Assembly: GCF_014696925.1 (NCBI RefSeq)
Contig: NZ_JACJQY010000003.1
Span: 174,126-238,125 of the forward strand
DNA length: 64,000 nucleotides
Direction of reading: 5' to 3'
Source of the DNA: Phormidium tenue FACHB-1050
GTDB taxonomy: Bacteria > Cyanobacteriota > Cyanobacteriia > Pseudanabaenales > Pseudanabaenaceae
The position numbers and the translations under genes are program-made. The notes under the pieces were generated by a model that had not been told where the DNA came from, did not search any database, and saw nothing but the letters and a program-made list of their open reading frames with translations. Positions 1-8,983 of this stretch are shown piece by piece (within the stretch, counting starts at the first letter, position 1; each line of letters starts with the position of its first letter).

Positions 1-429
1 TATCGCCGTGACAAAGCTGTCACCTTTGGATACTGTAACTGCTTCGGGTAGAGGGATTAGGCGATCGCCTTGTACTTGTGTGTCAATACCAACTTTAGCG
101 ATCGCTTCCACCCAAGGCAACGCCGACCCATCAAGGATCGGCAATTCGGGACGATCAAGCTCAATACAGGCATTATGTATACCCATACCAAACAAAGCTG
201 ACAGCAAATGCTCGACCGTGCGAACACCTGTGCCATTTTGGCGTAACTCCGTCGATAGCTGCGAAGCCGAAACTACAGTCGTATCCGCAGGTATCTTGGC
301 TTCACCATAGATAAAATAGCGACCTGAATTAATGGGCGCAGGACTGACAGTCACAGAAACTTGCTCACCACTATGCAATCCAATCCCCGACAAAGCAAAT
401 GGGGCAGCGATCGTCTGTTGGTAGAGCAT
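1..429 (-). CDS. lpxC: UDP-3-O-acyl-N-acetylglucosamine deacetylase, N-terminal part (cut by window edge)
   Basis: LpxC removes the N-acetyl group from UDP-3-O-acyl-GlcNAc, the committed zinc-dependent step of lipid A synthesis in the cytoplasm. The reading frame starts at the ATG at 429 and runs off the left edge, so only about 143 residues are visible. The sequence shows GIGLHSG near the N terminus, RTVEHLLSAL with the first metal-binding histidine, and LDGSALPW, all typical of the family. The start lies only two bases after the bamA stop codon, so the two genes are very probably co-transcribed and perhaps translationally coupled. The bamA-lpxC order is common in cyanobacteria and links outer-membrane protein assembly with lipid A synthesis. 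The C-terminal half and any following fabZ/lpxA genes are outside the window. Confidence 0.93.
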   Translation of the reverse strand, partial: MLYQQTIAAPFALSGIGLHSGEQVSVTVSPAPINSGRYFIYGEAKIPADTTVVSASQLSTELRQNGTGVRTVEHLLSALFGMGIHNACIELDRPELPILDGSALPWVEAIAKVGIDTQVQGDRLIPLPEAVTVSKGDSFVTAI

Positions 430-431
430 GA

Positions 432-2441
432 CTAGAATTTTTCTCCTAGACCAAAGCTAAACTGTGTACCACCATTTGAGCCGATGCCGTAGTCCACTCT
501 GATGGAACCTAGCGGCGATTGTACCCGTACCCCAATGCCATAACCTGCACCGTTACCTGGTTTGTTTCGTGCTCCTGCGGGATTCCCTGGTACGGCTGAG
601 GCTGAGCCTAGATCAGTACCATAATCAAAGAACAAGACTCCGCCAACGATATTAAACACAGGGAAGCGATATTCTGCCGAGAAGATGCCAAAACTGCGAC
701 CGCTACCAATTTTGCCTTCATCCCAACCCCGAACTGAGTTGCTACCACCTAGTTGAAAGGCTTCGTAGGGTGGCAAAGTACCGATTACAGTCCCAGCTTG
801 AATGTTGAAAGCAAGAGCCTGTGTACCTTCAGAGAAGTTCAAGAAATTAACGGGGATAAAGTAGCTGTAGCTAGCACGAACCCGATTTAAGAAAACTGAA
901 CCTAAACCAATGGGAATCGACTGCTCAGTCGCAATCCGAAATACAGAGCCAGAAGATGGCTTAATCGGATTATCGCGTTGATCGGTGGCATAGGCGAATT
1001 GCAGCAATAGCAAATCATCTTGTCCAATACCACTAGCTGATAGAGGATTGCCTAGGGAGTCGGTGGGAGAAATGACGTTATTGTTGCTATTGGCGATGCT
1101 GACCCGTTCGTAGCGTAAGCCCAGTGAAGCCGTGGTGGCTGTGCCAAGGGGACGAGAGAAACTAAAACCTGTGCCAAGTCGGTTGATGCGAGGGCTAACG
1201 TTGTCAGGTCCAATACCAATTGGGGTATCAAAAATATAGCTGAACAAGCTACGGTTAAAAATATTGGCTGTAAATGAAGTGCGATAAGGGTCACCCGCTA
1301 GCCAAGGATCGGTGAAGTTGAGGTCAAATAGTAATTCACGTTCACCGACTTGAATGTCTAAACCGAGCTTTTGGTTGTTGCCACCGAGGTTTTGTTGTTG
1401 AAAACTAACCGTACCAAATAAACCTGTGGATGAGCTTAAACCTGCACCTGCGGCGATCGAGCCTGTGTTACGTTCTTTGACATTGACAGTCACGATTACT
1501 TTGCGTGGATCGGTTCCTGGAGCAAGCCCAATGTTGAGATCTTCAAACAAACCAAGAGCAAAGACTTTTTGTAAATCGCCCTGAACTGTATTTTTGTTGA
1601 AGATTTCACCTTCTTTAATCGTCAACTCGCGGGTAATGATAAAGTCGCGGGTAGTGCCAGAGACTGGTTTGCCTTCATTGTCAACGGTTTTGCCATCTTC
1701 ATTGATAAAGGCTACTTTGATGTCTTCGATTACACCTTCAGATACAACGAGGTTAATATTTCCTTCGGGTGTAGCTTTGATATCAACGATTTGAGCTAAA
1801 ACATAGCCCTTGTCTTGGTAGTATTTTTCAAGCTCTTTAACCCCTGCTTGGATATCTTTGAGATTAGTGACTTTGCCAATCTGTGAACCAAAGATGCGAT
1901 CAATCACACCTTGTTCTAGTACTTGTGTGCCTTCAGTGTTTACAGATTTGAGGACAGGATTTGGTAATACGAAGAAAGTTACGCGCACACCGATGTCGGT
2001 ATCTTCTGGTTCCGCTTGAACATTGGAGAAAAAGCCTGTGGCAAACACAGCGTTGATATCAGACTGAAGCTGAGTACGAGTTACTGTCCGACCTGGTTTT
2101 GTGGCGATCGCATCATAGATTCTTTGCTCAAGTTCAGGAGGTAAAGGAGGCTGACCTTCTGGAGTTTTAATGGCAACTTCTCCCACTAGCACTTGAGTTT
2201 CAGTTGTAGTTGCAGGGGGAGGAGTGGTAGAAGGTAGTGTAAAAGTTGGTGATGTAGTGGGGGGAATTGGGGTGCTTGGCTGAGTAGGAGGCTCCTCTGT
2301 TGTAGTGGGGGGAGTAGTTGGCTGCGGGGTTGGCGCTTGAGCAATCTCTTGCTTTGCAGGAGCAGCCTGTGCCAGCAAAGGACTTGTTAGTAACGTGCTG
2401 GATGCGGCAATGGCTGTGAATACGAGCAAGTTTATACGCAT
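432..2441 (-). CDS. bamA: BamA/Omp85 outer-membrane assembly protein
   Basis: Omp85-family beta-barrel protein that inserts outer-membrane proteins. From the chosen start (ATG at 2441, preceded by a GGAAG box; a TTG four codons upstream is possible) the protein begins with a signal peptide ending near the AQA of the LLAQAAPA segment. It continues with a Thr/Pro-rich linker (about residues 35-80), roughly three POTRA-like repeats (about 85-330), as in other cyanobacterial Omp85 proteins, and a C-terminal 16-stranded barrel. The barrel contains the family signature VRGW at about residue 570 and ends in Phe (GLGEKF), the usual outer-membrane signal. Length is about 669 residues. The next gene, lpxC, starts two bases after its stop. 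Confidence 0.93.
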   Translation of the reverse strand: MRINLLVFTAIAASSTLLTSPLLAQAAPAKQEIAQAPTPQPTTPPTTTEEPPTQPSTPIPPTTSPTFTLPSTTPPPATTTETQVLVGEVAIKTPEGQPPLPPELEQRIYDAIATKPGRTVTRTQLQSDINAVFATGFFSNVQAEPEDTDIGVRVTFFVLPNPVLKSVNTEGTQVLEQGVIDRIFGSQIGKVTNLKDIQAGVKELEKYYQDKGYVLAQIVDIKATPEGNINLVVSEGVIEDIKVAFINEDGKTVDNEGKPVSGTTRDFIITRELTIKEGEIFNKNTVQGDLQKVFALGLFEDLNIGLAPGTDPRKVIVTVNVKERNTGSIAAGAGLSSSTGLFGTVSFQQQNLGGNNQKLGLDIQVGERELLFDLNFTDPWLAGDPYRTSFTANIFNRSLFSYIFDTPIGIGPDNVSPRINRLGTGFSFSRPLGTATTASLGLRYERVSIANSNNNVISPTDSLGNPLSASGIGQDDLLLLQFAYATDQRDNPIKPSSGSVFRIATEQSIPIGLGSVFLNRVRASYSYFIPVNFLNFSEGTQALAFNIQAGTVIGTLPPYEAFQLGGSNSVRGWDEGKIGSGRSFGIFSAEYRFPVFNIVGGVLFFDYGTDLGSASAVPGNPAGARNKPGNGAGYGIGVRVQSPLGSIRVDYGIGSNGGTQFSFGLGEKF

Positions 2442-2687
2442 AAAGTCTTCCAAACACCTACAGAATATTTAAACAGAATACTGAACAGGAAACTATTGAC
2501 GGACAAATGTGAACAGAAAGTTTCTGATAATACTAATAAATAACTATAACTTTCAACACCCCTATATTGCTAGCAGTAATTAACTAAGAACTAAATTTTG
2601 TCATTTTGATCGCCAATGTTAAAAATCATACCTACCTAAAAAGTTTACCGTTGAAGCCCTTTTTTGCAAATTTTCGCAAAATTGCTT

Positions 2688-3413
2688 TTAAGCGATCGCG
2701 GCTAAGACTCGTTTCATCACCTCTTGATAGGCTTCAGCAACATTACCGAGATCTTGACGAAAGCGGTCTTTATCTAGGATACGGGCAGTGGGGTCAGAGA
2801 TCTCCTTATCCCAGAGACGACAGGTGTCGGGGCTGATTTCGTCGGCTAGCAGTAAATGTCCATTAGCGTCAGATCCAATTTCCACCTTAAAATCAACGAG
2901 GATTAAATTACAGCGCTCAAAAAAAGTTTGCAGATGGTGATTAATATCTAGAGCTAGTTGTTTGAGTTGAGCAACTTGTTCAGGTGTGGCGAGATCAAGC
3001 ATGGATACATGGGCATCAGTAATTAGAGGATCGCCAAGGTCATCATTTTTATAGAAAAATTCGACTAGGGGCTGCTTGAGTGGTTGACCTTGTGCTAAAC
3101 CAAGGCGTTTGCAAATACTACCTGCGGCAATATTCCGAACCACAACTTCGATGGGCAATATCTGGACGGCGGCAACTTGCATCTCATTAGGTGAAACTTG
3201 CTTAATGAAGTGGGTCGCAATACCTTGGGCTTCCAGATACTGAAAAATGTGTGAGGCGATCGCGCAGTTCATTTCTCCTTTGTTGGCGATCGTGCCTTTT
3301 TTTAGAGCATTGAAGGCGGTTGCGTCATCTTTGTAGCGCGATAGCAAAATGTGGGGATCATCTGTTGTAAACAGGATTTTGGCTTTGCCTTCGTAGAGCT
3401 TGGTTCCACTCAT
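2688..3413 (-). CDS. purC: Phosphoribosylaminoimidazole-succinocarboxamide synthase
   Basis: SAICAR synthetase of de novo purine synthesis, joining aspartate to CAIR with ATP in the cytosol. The 241-residue product has the usual length and the family landmarks: KLYEGKAKILF at the N terminus, the VRNIAAGS segment, LADEISPDTCRLWD and a C-terminal helix. It is transcribed leftwards, as is the upstream pabB-like gene. A 162-bp spacer separates the two and carries a 51-bp palindrome plus a second imperfect hairpin, so separate transcripts are likely. Confidence 0.96.
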   Translation of the reverse strand: MSGTKLYEGKAKILFTTDDPHILLSRYKDDATAFNALKKGTIANKGEMNCAIASHIFQYLEAQGIATHFIKQVSPNEMQVAAVQILPIEVVVRNIAAGSICKRLGLAQGQPLKQPLVEFFYKNDDLGDPLITDAHVSMLDLATPEQVAQLKQLALDINHHLQTFFERCNLILVDFKVEIGSDANGHLLLADEISPDTCRLWDKEISDPTARILDKDRFRQDLGNVAEAYQEVMKRVLAAIA

Positions 3414-3462
3414 GGATAGATATATGGCGATAGTAGTTGCTTAAGTATTCTATAGGATCGCC

Positions 3463-3513
3463 AACCCCACAAGATATTTGGGGCGCTTTGCGCCCCAAAT
3501 ATCTTGTGGGGTT
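3463..3513. repeat. 51-bp perfect palindrome, GCGCTTTGCGC core
   Basis: Two 24-bp arms match without a mismatch around a TTT loop. It lies between pabB and purC. Outer arms begin AACCCCACAAG. A second, imperfect hairpin with an inner CGGCT/AGCCG stem follows at about 3527-3562. Confidence 0.9.
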
Positions 3514-3575
3514 TAAGAACCAGATTTTTGATGACACGGCTTAGCCGCACCATCAAAAAATTTACAGTGAAGCCC

Positions 3576-4934
3576 TTAATTTAAGCCTAGTGCAGCCAGT
3601 TGAGCTTGGGCTTTTTGCAAAGATTCTAGCCATTCCCGATCGCTTATACTATCAGCAACTATTCCTGCTCCAACCTGTCCCCAGATATGATTGTCAGTCT
3701 TGAGTAAAGTGCGAATTAAAATATTCAGATCCATGTTGCCGCGCCTGTCAATATAGCCACAGGAGCCATAAAACAAACTGCGTCGCTGTGGTTCTAACTT
3801 TTCGACGATTTCCATACAGCGTACTTTTGGACAGCCCGTAATTGTTCCCCCTGGGAAAGTAGCCCGAATGAGATCTACCAACGTGCGATCGCGGCGTAAT
3901 GTCCCCACCACATTACTGACAAGGTGCATAACGTGGCTGTAGCGCTCGATCGCTAATAGCTCATCGACCTTAACGCTGCCCCATTCACAAACTCGCCCAA
4001 GGTCGTTACGCTCTAGATCGACTAGCATAATGTGTTCGGCTTGCTCCTTAGTACAGCCTAGTAATTCACTCTCAAATTCGAGATCTTTCTGTTCAGTTTT
4101 GCCGCGTGGTCTTGTACCTGCGATCGGACGAGTTTCGGCATGGCGATCGCGTAGGCTAACTAGACGCTCAGGCGAGACGCTAATTACCTCTCCCCAAGTT
4201 GTGCGCCAATAGCTTGCAAAGGGTGATGGATTAATCTTTTGCAAATGGCGATATAGTTGCCACCCATCCGAGTTCCAAGGGTATCCAAACCGCATCGAGA
4301 GATTTGCCTGAAAAATATCGCCAGCATAAATATGGTGTTTCGCTTTTTCCACCATGGCTTCATAGCCTTGTCGTTCTGGTAAATAAGTTGGAGTAGCTTG
4401 TACAGTGCGATCTTTACTAAGACAGGCAAGGGGCGTAAGCCCCTTGTTTTCTGCATTGCTAAAGCGATCGCCTAATTCCTTTAATTCAAGGCGATCGCTA
4501 GCGGCTAACCATACTGTTTCAGTTTGATGATCAACTACCGCAAAACTAGATGGCTCATACCAAAAGGCAACAGGAAAAGGCAAAGTATCAGGCTTGGTAT
4601 AGGGCAAGCGTTCAATTTCCCAAGCGAGGTCATAGCCTAACCATCCTAAATATCCTCCTGTAAATGGCAAATGATCAGGTAAATCAGAATGAGAATTTTG
4701 CATCCGCGATCGCAATTTTTCCAAACATGGCAAAATCTCACCAACTTCAGGAGTCCAAATTTGTCGAGGCTGCCCTGCGGCGATCGAATATCTTGCTAGT
4801 TTTGAAGAAACTGTATCAATGGCAGGGCTTTCTAGCAGAACTGCAATCGGTTCATGAGCATAGAGCGATTCCCATAGATCTGCACCTGTCATATTTGCTG
4901 GTAGCGATCGCTGAAGCCACAACCAATCGGTCAT
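3576..4934 (-). CDS. Anthranilate/aminodeoxychorismate synthase component I, probably PabB
   Basis: Chorismate-utilising enzyme of 452 residues that with a glutamine amidotransferase would aminate chorismate. The C-terminal catalytic domain is complete: FQANLSMRF, the PIAGTRPRG motif near residue 271, DLERNDLGRV, HLVSNVVG, FPGGTITGCPK and the C-terminal RGNMDLNILIRT. The last motif and the short length resemble PabB (p-aminobenzoate, folate pathway). PIAGT with alanine is the TrpE form, whereas E. coli PabB has lysine at this place. Chorismate enzymes of this kind are often mislabelled, so the product (ADC or anthranilate) remains open. No amidotransferase partner lies next to it. Confidence 0.8.
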   Translation of the reverse strand: MTDWLWLQRSLPANMTGADLWESLYAHEPIAVLLESPAIDTVSSKLARYSIAAGQPRQIWTPEVGEILPCLEKLRSRMQNSHSDLPDHLPFTGGYLGWLGYDLAWEIERLPYTKPDTLPFPVAFWYEPSSFAVVDHQTETVWLAASDRLELKELGDRFSNAENKGLTPLACLSKDRTVQATPTYLPERQGYEAMVEKAKHHIYAGDIFQANLSMRFGYPWNSDGWQLYRHLQKINPSPFASYWRTTWGEVISVSPERLVSLRDRHAETRPIAGTRPRGKTEQKDLEFESELLGCTKEQAEHIMLVDLERNDLGRVCEWGSVKVDELLAIERYSHVMHLVSNVVGTLRRDRTLVDLIRATFPGGTITGCPKVRCMEIVEKLEPQRRSLFYGSCGYIDRRGNMDLNILIRTLLKTDNHIWGQVGAGIVADSISDREWLESLQKAQAQLAALGLN

Positions 4935-4960
4935 AGATAGATTACGTAAGGTATGGTTTT

Positions 4961-4999
4961 ATTATAGAGAGGCGGTGCGAAGCGCCGCCTCTCTATAAT
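4961..4999. repeat. 39-bp palindrome, GGCGGTGCGAAGCGCCGCC core
   Basis: Arms ATTATAGAGAGGCGG and CCGCCTCTCTATAAT match; the core differs from a perfect palindrome by one base. It lies between the divergent pabB-like gene and the small membrane protein at 5017, so it cannot simply be a terminator for either. Confidence 0.85.
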
Positions 5000-5016
5000 T
5001 TAAAAGCAAAAACCTT

Positions 5017-5202
5017 ATGAATCGCACCTTATTTATTGGGATTCTCGTCTTAATTGGGCTAATGGTATTGGCGAGTTCGTTACCGAATAAGTTCTACGGT
5101 GCGAGTGATCGCAAGTTCATCATAATTACGATTATCACCTGTATCGTTTCGGCGATCGGCTTAGCAGTATTTTTCAGCATTCCTTTCTTAACCGCAAACT
5201 AA
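5017..5202 (+). CDS. Small two-helix membrane protein, unknown function
   Basis: A 61-residue ORF with two clear hydrophobic segments (about residues 5-21 and 35-57) joined by a short polar loop containing SLPNKFYGASDRK. I do not recognise the family. The gene is bounded by palindromes on both sides. The protein-like amino-acid pattern (two membrane spans, charged loop) supports a real gene, but there is no operon context and no strong ribosome-binding site. Confidence 0.55.
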   Translation: MNRTLFIGILVLIGLMVLASSLPNKFYGASDRKFIIITIITCIVSAIGLAVFFSIPFLTAN

Positions 5203-5254
5203 AACCCAATAAAGTAAAGAGCCCGCGTAGCGGGCTCTTTACTTTATTGAGTTT
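5201..5254. repeat. Palindrome between convergent genes, CCCGCGTAGCGGG core
   Basis: Arms of about 25 bp match except for one C/T difference (AAAACCCAATAAAG against its inverted copy with a G:U-type change). It begins at the stop of the 61-residue ORF and ends just before the rhodanese stop, so it may end transcription from both sides. Confidence 0.85.
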
Positions 5255-5259
5255 TGGTA

Positions 5260-5598
5260 TTAGTACTTTGCCATGCTTGGCTCAACCGCATAGGCATAGG
5301 CATCAATGCCGCCACTAATATTTTTGACGTTAGTAAAGCCTTGATTGATTAACCATTGACACATTTGGGCTGATCGCATCCCATGATGGCAAAGTACTAA
5401 TGTTTCCGTATGGGGATCAAACTTTTCCTTAAAATCTACTGACCATTCTCCATATTCACTGAGAGGCAAGATCGTAAAATCAGCGATCGCGGCAATTTCT
5501 ACCTCATCACGTTCCCGCACATCGATCAGTTGTAAATCTTGGCGATCTCCAGCCAAACGTTCGGCTAGCTCTTGGACAGTAATTTGTATGATAGACAT
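5260..5598 (-). CDS. Rhodanese-like domain protein
   Basis: Single-domain sulfurtransferase-like protein of 112 residues. The active-site loop CHHGMRS carries the expected catalytic cysteine (residue 70), and the LIDVRERDE motif near residue 24 and the C-terminal GGIDAY match the rhodanese fold. Stand-alone rhodaneses of this size move sulfane sulfur or cyanide-reactive sulfur in the cytoplasm, but the partner cannot be told from context. It ends into a shared palindrome with the convergent small ORF. Confidence 0.9.
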   Translation of the reverse strand: MSIIQITVQELAERLAGDRQDLQLIDVRERDEVEIAAIADFTILPLSEYGEWSVDFKEKFDPHTETLVLCHHGMRSAQMCQWLINQGFTNVKNISGGIDAYAYAVEPSMAKY

Positions 5599-5696
5599 AC
5601 GTGCAAAATATCTCTTAGGTATGAGTTAAAAAACTAACACAAGTCCCGCTTTTAGTTCAAACTTTAGATTATTGCGCTTTGCCATCGCAACAAACC

Positions 5697-5747
5697 CAAA
5701 TAGTTTTTTAAGAACCTTGCTTTGCAAGGTTCTTAAAAAACTATTTG
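5697..5747. repeat. 51-bp perfect palindrome, GCTTTGC core
   Basis: Arms of 24 bp (CAAATAGTTTTTTAAG...) pair without mismatch around TTT. It lies upstream of the TPR gene and is preceded by ATTGCGCTTTGCC, a degenerate form of a core-like sequence that also precedes palindromes elsewhere in the window. Confidence 0.88.
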
Positions 5748-5775
5748 AGTACTATAAATTTATTTGTCTAGACTA

Positions 5776-6243
5776 ATGAGCCAGCCCATCGAAGAATTGT
5801 TGAGAGACCTCAAAAGTGAAGATGAGGAGATACGCGATCGTGCCACGCAGGGGCTGTGGGAAATGTGGTTTATGCAAAAGGGAATGCAGGGCTTACAAGT
5901 TTTGCGACAGAGCCAAATGATGGCAGATAGCGGCAATGTCAGACAAGCGGAACTAATGCTCACCCAATTAATTCATGCTCAACCAGATTTCGTCGAAGCA
6001 TGGAATCGGCGGGCAGTTTTGTTTTATATGCAAGGGGATTACAAGCGTTCCATCAAGGACTGCCAGAAGGCGATCGCCCTTAATCCCTATCATTTTGGTG
6101 CAGTTCACGGTTTGGGTTTGTGCTATGCGGCGATCGGTAATTATCACGAAGCGATCGCTACTTTCCGCCGCGCCTTAGAAATTCAACCCTATTCCCTCAC
6201 CAACCAAAAACTAATTCTTGAATGTACAGCTATGCTTAACTAA
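5776..6243 (+). CDS. Tetratricopeptide-repeat protein
   Basis: A 155-residue protein with an N-terminal charged helical region (IEELLRDLKSEDEEIRDRA) followed by about two to three TPR units (residues about 50-150), including WNRRAVLFYMQGDYKRSI and AVHGLGLCYAAIGNYHEAI with the usual W/G/Y/A spacing. TPRs mediate protein-protein contacts; no partner is evident. No signal peptide or membrane segment is seen, so a cytosolic location is likely. I chose the ATG at 5776; a TTG at 5764 would add four residues. The stop codon is the first element of a palindrome shared with the convergent gene. Confidence 0.85.
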   Translation: MSQPIEELLRDLKSEDEEIRDRATQGLWEMWFMQKGMQGLQVLRQSQMMADSGNVRQAELMLTQLIHAQPDFVEAWNRRAVLFYMQGDYKRSIKDCQKAIALNPYHFGAVHGLGLCYAAIGNYHEAIATFRRALEIQPYSLTNQKLILECTAMLN

Positions 6244-6281
6244 CCAAGCAAAAACTCGCTTTGCGAGTTTTTGCTTGGTTA
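6241..6281. repeat. Palindrome joining two convergent stop codons
   Basis: A 41-bp perfect palindrome with GCTTTGC core whose ends are the TAA stop of the TPR gene and the TAA stop (read on the minus strand) of the membrane protein. It probably acts as a bidirectional terminator. Confidence 0.88.
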
Positions 6282-7703
6282 GTTTGTATTCCAAAGAGGT
6301 GTGCGACGTACAAAGGAAAGGATGCAAACACCGATGCTAATGCTGAGCCAGCCACAAATTAGCGTTAATAGGGGCAATGATTGATTGAATGTCACTAGGG
6401 AAGCGATGTTCTCTGTGGTTTTTCTGGATAAAAAAGCGCTGATCAATAAAAGAGCCGTACCGATTTCCCAAGGTTGCAAATGATTTTTGATATAGCTAGG
6501 GCGATCGCTTTGCAGACTATTAGGGGCAACTAATTGCAAGAAAAATCTGGCGATCGCAGGACTAAGGAGACAAACACCAAGCCAAGCAATCAAACTCTCG
6601 GCAACTAGTTTTATAGGTAAGGGGAAAAGAAATAGGATCAATCCTCCCACCGTGATAAATGCGGTTCCTGCTAAAATTCCTGCGCCCTGAGGCAGTAATA
6701 CATTCGCCATGCCTAAACTATCACGCTCAGATTCTTGTTTGGCAAGGTGAAACTGATCGCGAATCGTTTGCCCTAACTGATCATTTTGATTTGGGCCTTC
6801 TTTAGTACTCGATGTCACAACCGTCATCGCTAAAGGAATGGTGATGTCACTCTTATTGCCTGATAGCTGCATCCAGCTTAGTTCGCCACTAGCCTCTTGC
6901 AATTTAACCAATGACAGACTTGAGAATGGGCGTAAATCGATCGCATATTCCGCATCAATCCCCCATAAGCCACTAAATCTCAGATGTAAAATCTTTTCGG
7001 GCGATCGCAACTGGGCTTGCCATGTAAAAAATCCTGTAAGTCCTGAAGCTGTCAAAGCGATCGCCGCGAGCGCCCTTAAATTTGCAGAAAAATCGAGCAT
7101 TGTCCAAAAGAAAAAGCCCAACACGATTAGCACCAAACTATTAAACTGTCGTGGCTGTTGACCTATAGCCGATGGGCTAACCAAAACTGTTTGGTCAGAA
7201 TAGGTAATTACATTCAATATGTCCGCATTAACGGCTTCGATGACTTGCTTTTTCTCTGCTTCTGTCTTCGATTTACCCGATCGCCAAGCTAGAGAGCTAG
7301 CCAAACCTGTGAAAATCGCAGCAGGTAAAATCCACCACAATGCGATCAATGACTTTGCTAAAGCTTCGGAAGATAGGCTTAGCCCTGCGATTAAAACCAA
7401 CCAATAGGCTGTCATCCCAATTAACTGCGATCGCGAGAATAGATAATCGGAGTTTTGGCGGCATACTTCAACCACGGACTTAGCCGTATGTAGACCTAAT
7501 ACAAAGCCCACAAGTAATATGAAACTCGCGATCGCCAAAATAATCGCATCACCTAATCGCACTAATTGAGCGATCGCCAATACGAAAATCAACAAGCCTG
7601 AAAAAATAAAATTCACAGAAATAGGATAAGTCGCCTGCCGCCAGCCCCACCCGACTTTACCCGATACCAATTGTCGCTGTGAGTGAGAAGGCAAAACTTG
7701 CAT
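6279..7703 (-). CDS. Multi-pass membrane protein, unknown function
   Basis: A 474-residue protein with several hydrophobic segments: two near residues 28-70, two near 95-140, one pair near 190-225, and a C-terminal group (about 340-385 and 415-465). Between them lies a soluble region (about 235-300) with LHLRFSGLWGIDAEYAIDL and alternating strand-like pattern, perhaps a PH-like or beta-sandwich domain. I do not recognise the family. It stands between convergent and same-strand neighbours without a clear operon; only about 50 bp separate it from the PIN-TRAM gene upstream. Confidence 0.75.
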   Translation of the reverse strand: MQVLPSHSQRQLVSGKVGWGWRQATYPISVNFIFSGLLIFVLAIAQLVRLGDAIILAIASFILLVGFVLGLHTAKSVVEVCRQNSDYLFSRSQLIGMTAYWLVLIAGLSLSSEALAKSLIALWWILPAAIFTGLASSLAWRSGKSKTEAEKKQVIEAVNADILNVITYSDQTVLVSPSAIGQQPRQFNSLVLIVLGFFFWTMLDFSANLRALAAIALTASGLTGFFTWQAQLRSPEKILHLRFSGLWGIDAEYAIDLRPFSSLSLVKLQEASGELSWMQLSGNKSDITIPLAMTVVTSSTKEGPNQNDQLGQTIRDQFHLAKQESERDSLGMANVLLPQGAGILAGTAFITVGGLILFLFPLPIKLVAESLIAWLGVCLLSPAIARFFLQLVAPNSLQSDRPSYIKNHLQPWEIGTALLLISAFLSRKTTENIASLVTFNQSLPLLTLICGWLSISIGVCILSFVRRTPLWNTN

Positions 7704-7755
7704 TGGCGATAGGGAATTGGTATTTAATGTTTACTTTCTACTTTTTACTTTTGCC

Positions 7756-8832
7756 TTACACAGTGGCGATCGCTTCGTGACGCGCAAAAATCATGCGACC
7801 AGCCGAAGTTTGTAACGCACTAGTGACTATCACAATAATTTGTTTGCCGAGGTACTCACGACCTTCCTCAATGACAACCATTGTGCCATCTTCAAGATAG
7901 CCAATGCCTTGCGATGCTTCTTTTCCTTCCTTGAGTACTTTGATTTCGATCAGATCCCCTGGTAAATAGGTTGGGCGCAAAGCTTGAGCGAGATCATTGA
8001 TATTCAAAACTTCAACCTGCTGTAAATTGGCGACTTTGTTGAGGTTGTAATCATTAGTGATCAGCGTGCAGCTTAGCTCTTGGGCTAAACGGACTAACTT
8101 GGCATCAACAGTATGCAAGTCTTCATAATCGGCGGAATGAATTGTGATGCGATCGCTAAACTGGTCACGCATATTATTGAGAATATCTAGCCCCCTTCTA
8201 CCACGAACCCGTTTTTGATCATTGGAGCTATCAGCGATCGTCTGCAATTCTTGAATCACAAAATGGGGGATCAGTAATTGCCCTTCTAAAAATCCCGTCT
8301 CCATCAAAGTCTGAATTCGTCCATCAATTACGGTACTAGTATCTAAAACCTTCGCTGTCGCGGTACGCAAAGTTCCATCAGCGAGGAGACTGCTTTCGAC
8401 ATTGTTGGGATTGATCAACCGCAACAATGCACGCCCGTGAGTGTCCGACAGAGTCATCCCCGAATAAGCAAAGATAATACTTACTAAAATTGCCGTGAGT
8501 GGCTTAATAAAGTCAAAGTTGTCAGGAATAGGGATTAAAAATAATGGTGCTAGCATCAAGTTAGCGACCAGTAGACCAAAGACCAAACCAACAGCACGAC
8601 CCAAAATCGTCTCAAGCGGCATTGACCGAATGTTCGTTTCGATGCGGCGGTAGGTATTTTGGACGATCAAGCCTGCAATTAATCCGACCACAGATCCTAC
8701 CCCAAGCGTCACCCAGCGTAGATTTTGGATATTCAGATGGGAGATCGTCTCTGGTGGTAAGAAATCAATACCGTGGAAGCCAGTGCCTGCTCCCGCGAGG
8801 ATGAATGTAAAAATGATAATAGCGTCAATCAT
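7756..8832 (-). CDS. Membrane-anchored PIN-TRAM domain protein (YacL-like)
   Basis: A 358-residue protein with four N-terminal membrane segments (about 3-17, 40-57, 78-100, 111-125), then a PIN nuclease domain (about 160-280) and a TRAM RNA-binding domain (about 285-345). PIN acidic residues are visible: D164 in VLDTSTVIDG, E195, D243 and D261 in LITNDYNLN. The same architecture occurs in Bacillus YacL and many cyanobacteria, where a membrane-bound ribonuclease or RNA-binding role is presumed but not established. The TRAM part (PGDLIEIKVLKEGKEASQGIGY) supports nucleic-acid binding. Confidence 0.92.
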   Translation of the reverse strand: MIDAIIIFTFILAGAGTGFHGIDFLPPETISHLNIQNLRWVTLGVGSVVGLIAGLIVQNTYRRIETNIRSMPLETILGRAVGLVFGLLVANLMLAPLFLIPIPDNFDFIKPLTAILVSIIFAYSGMTLSDTHGRALLRLINPNNVESSLLADGTLRTATAKVLDTSTVIDGRIQTLMETGFLEGQLLIPHFVIQELQTIADSSNDQKRVRGRRGLDILNNMRDQFSDRITIHSADYEDLHTVDAKLVRLAQELSCTLITNDYNLNKVANLQQVEVLNINDLAQALRPTYLPGDLIEIKVLKEGKEASQGIGYLEDGTMVVIEEGREYLGKQIIVIVTSALQTSAGRMIFARHEAIATV

Positions 8833-8983
8833 AGGGCGGAACTCCGCTTGGACGAATAAATATAAGGACGTGAGATCAACTCAAATAATCTCTAGCCTAG
8901 AGCTTTAATTGAGTTTAGGTAATATTTTTCAAAATTTCTCAATCCTTTGCATACAATTCTACACAAATGCAATAGAGAATTGT

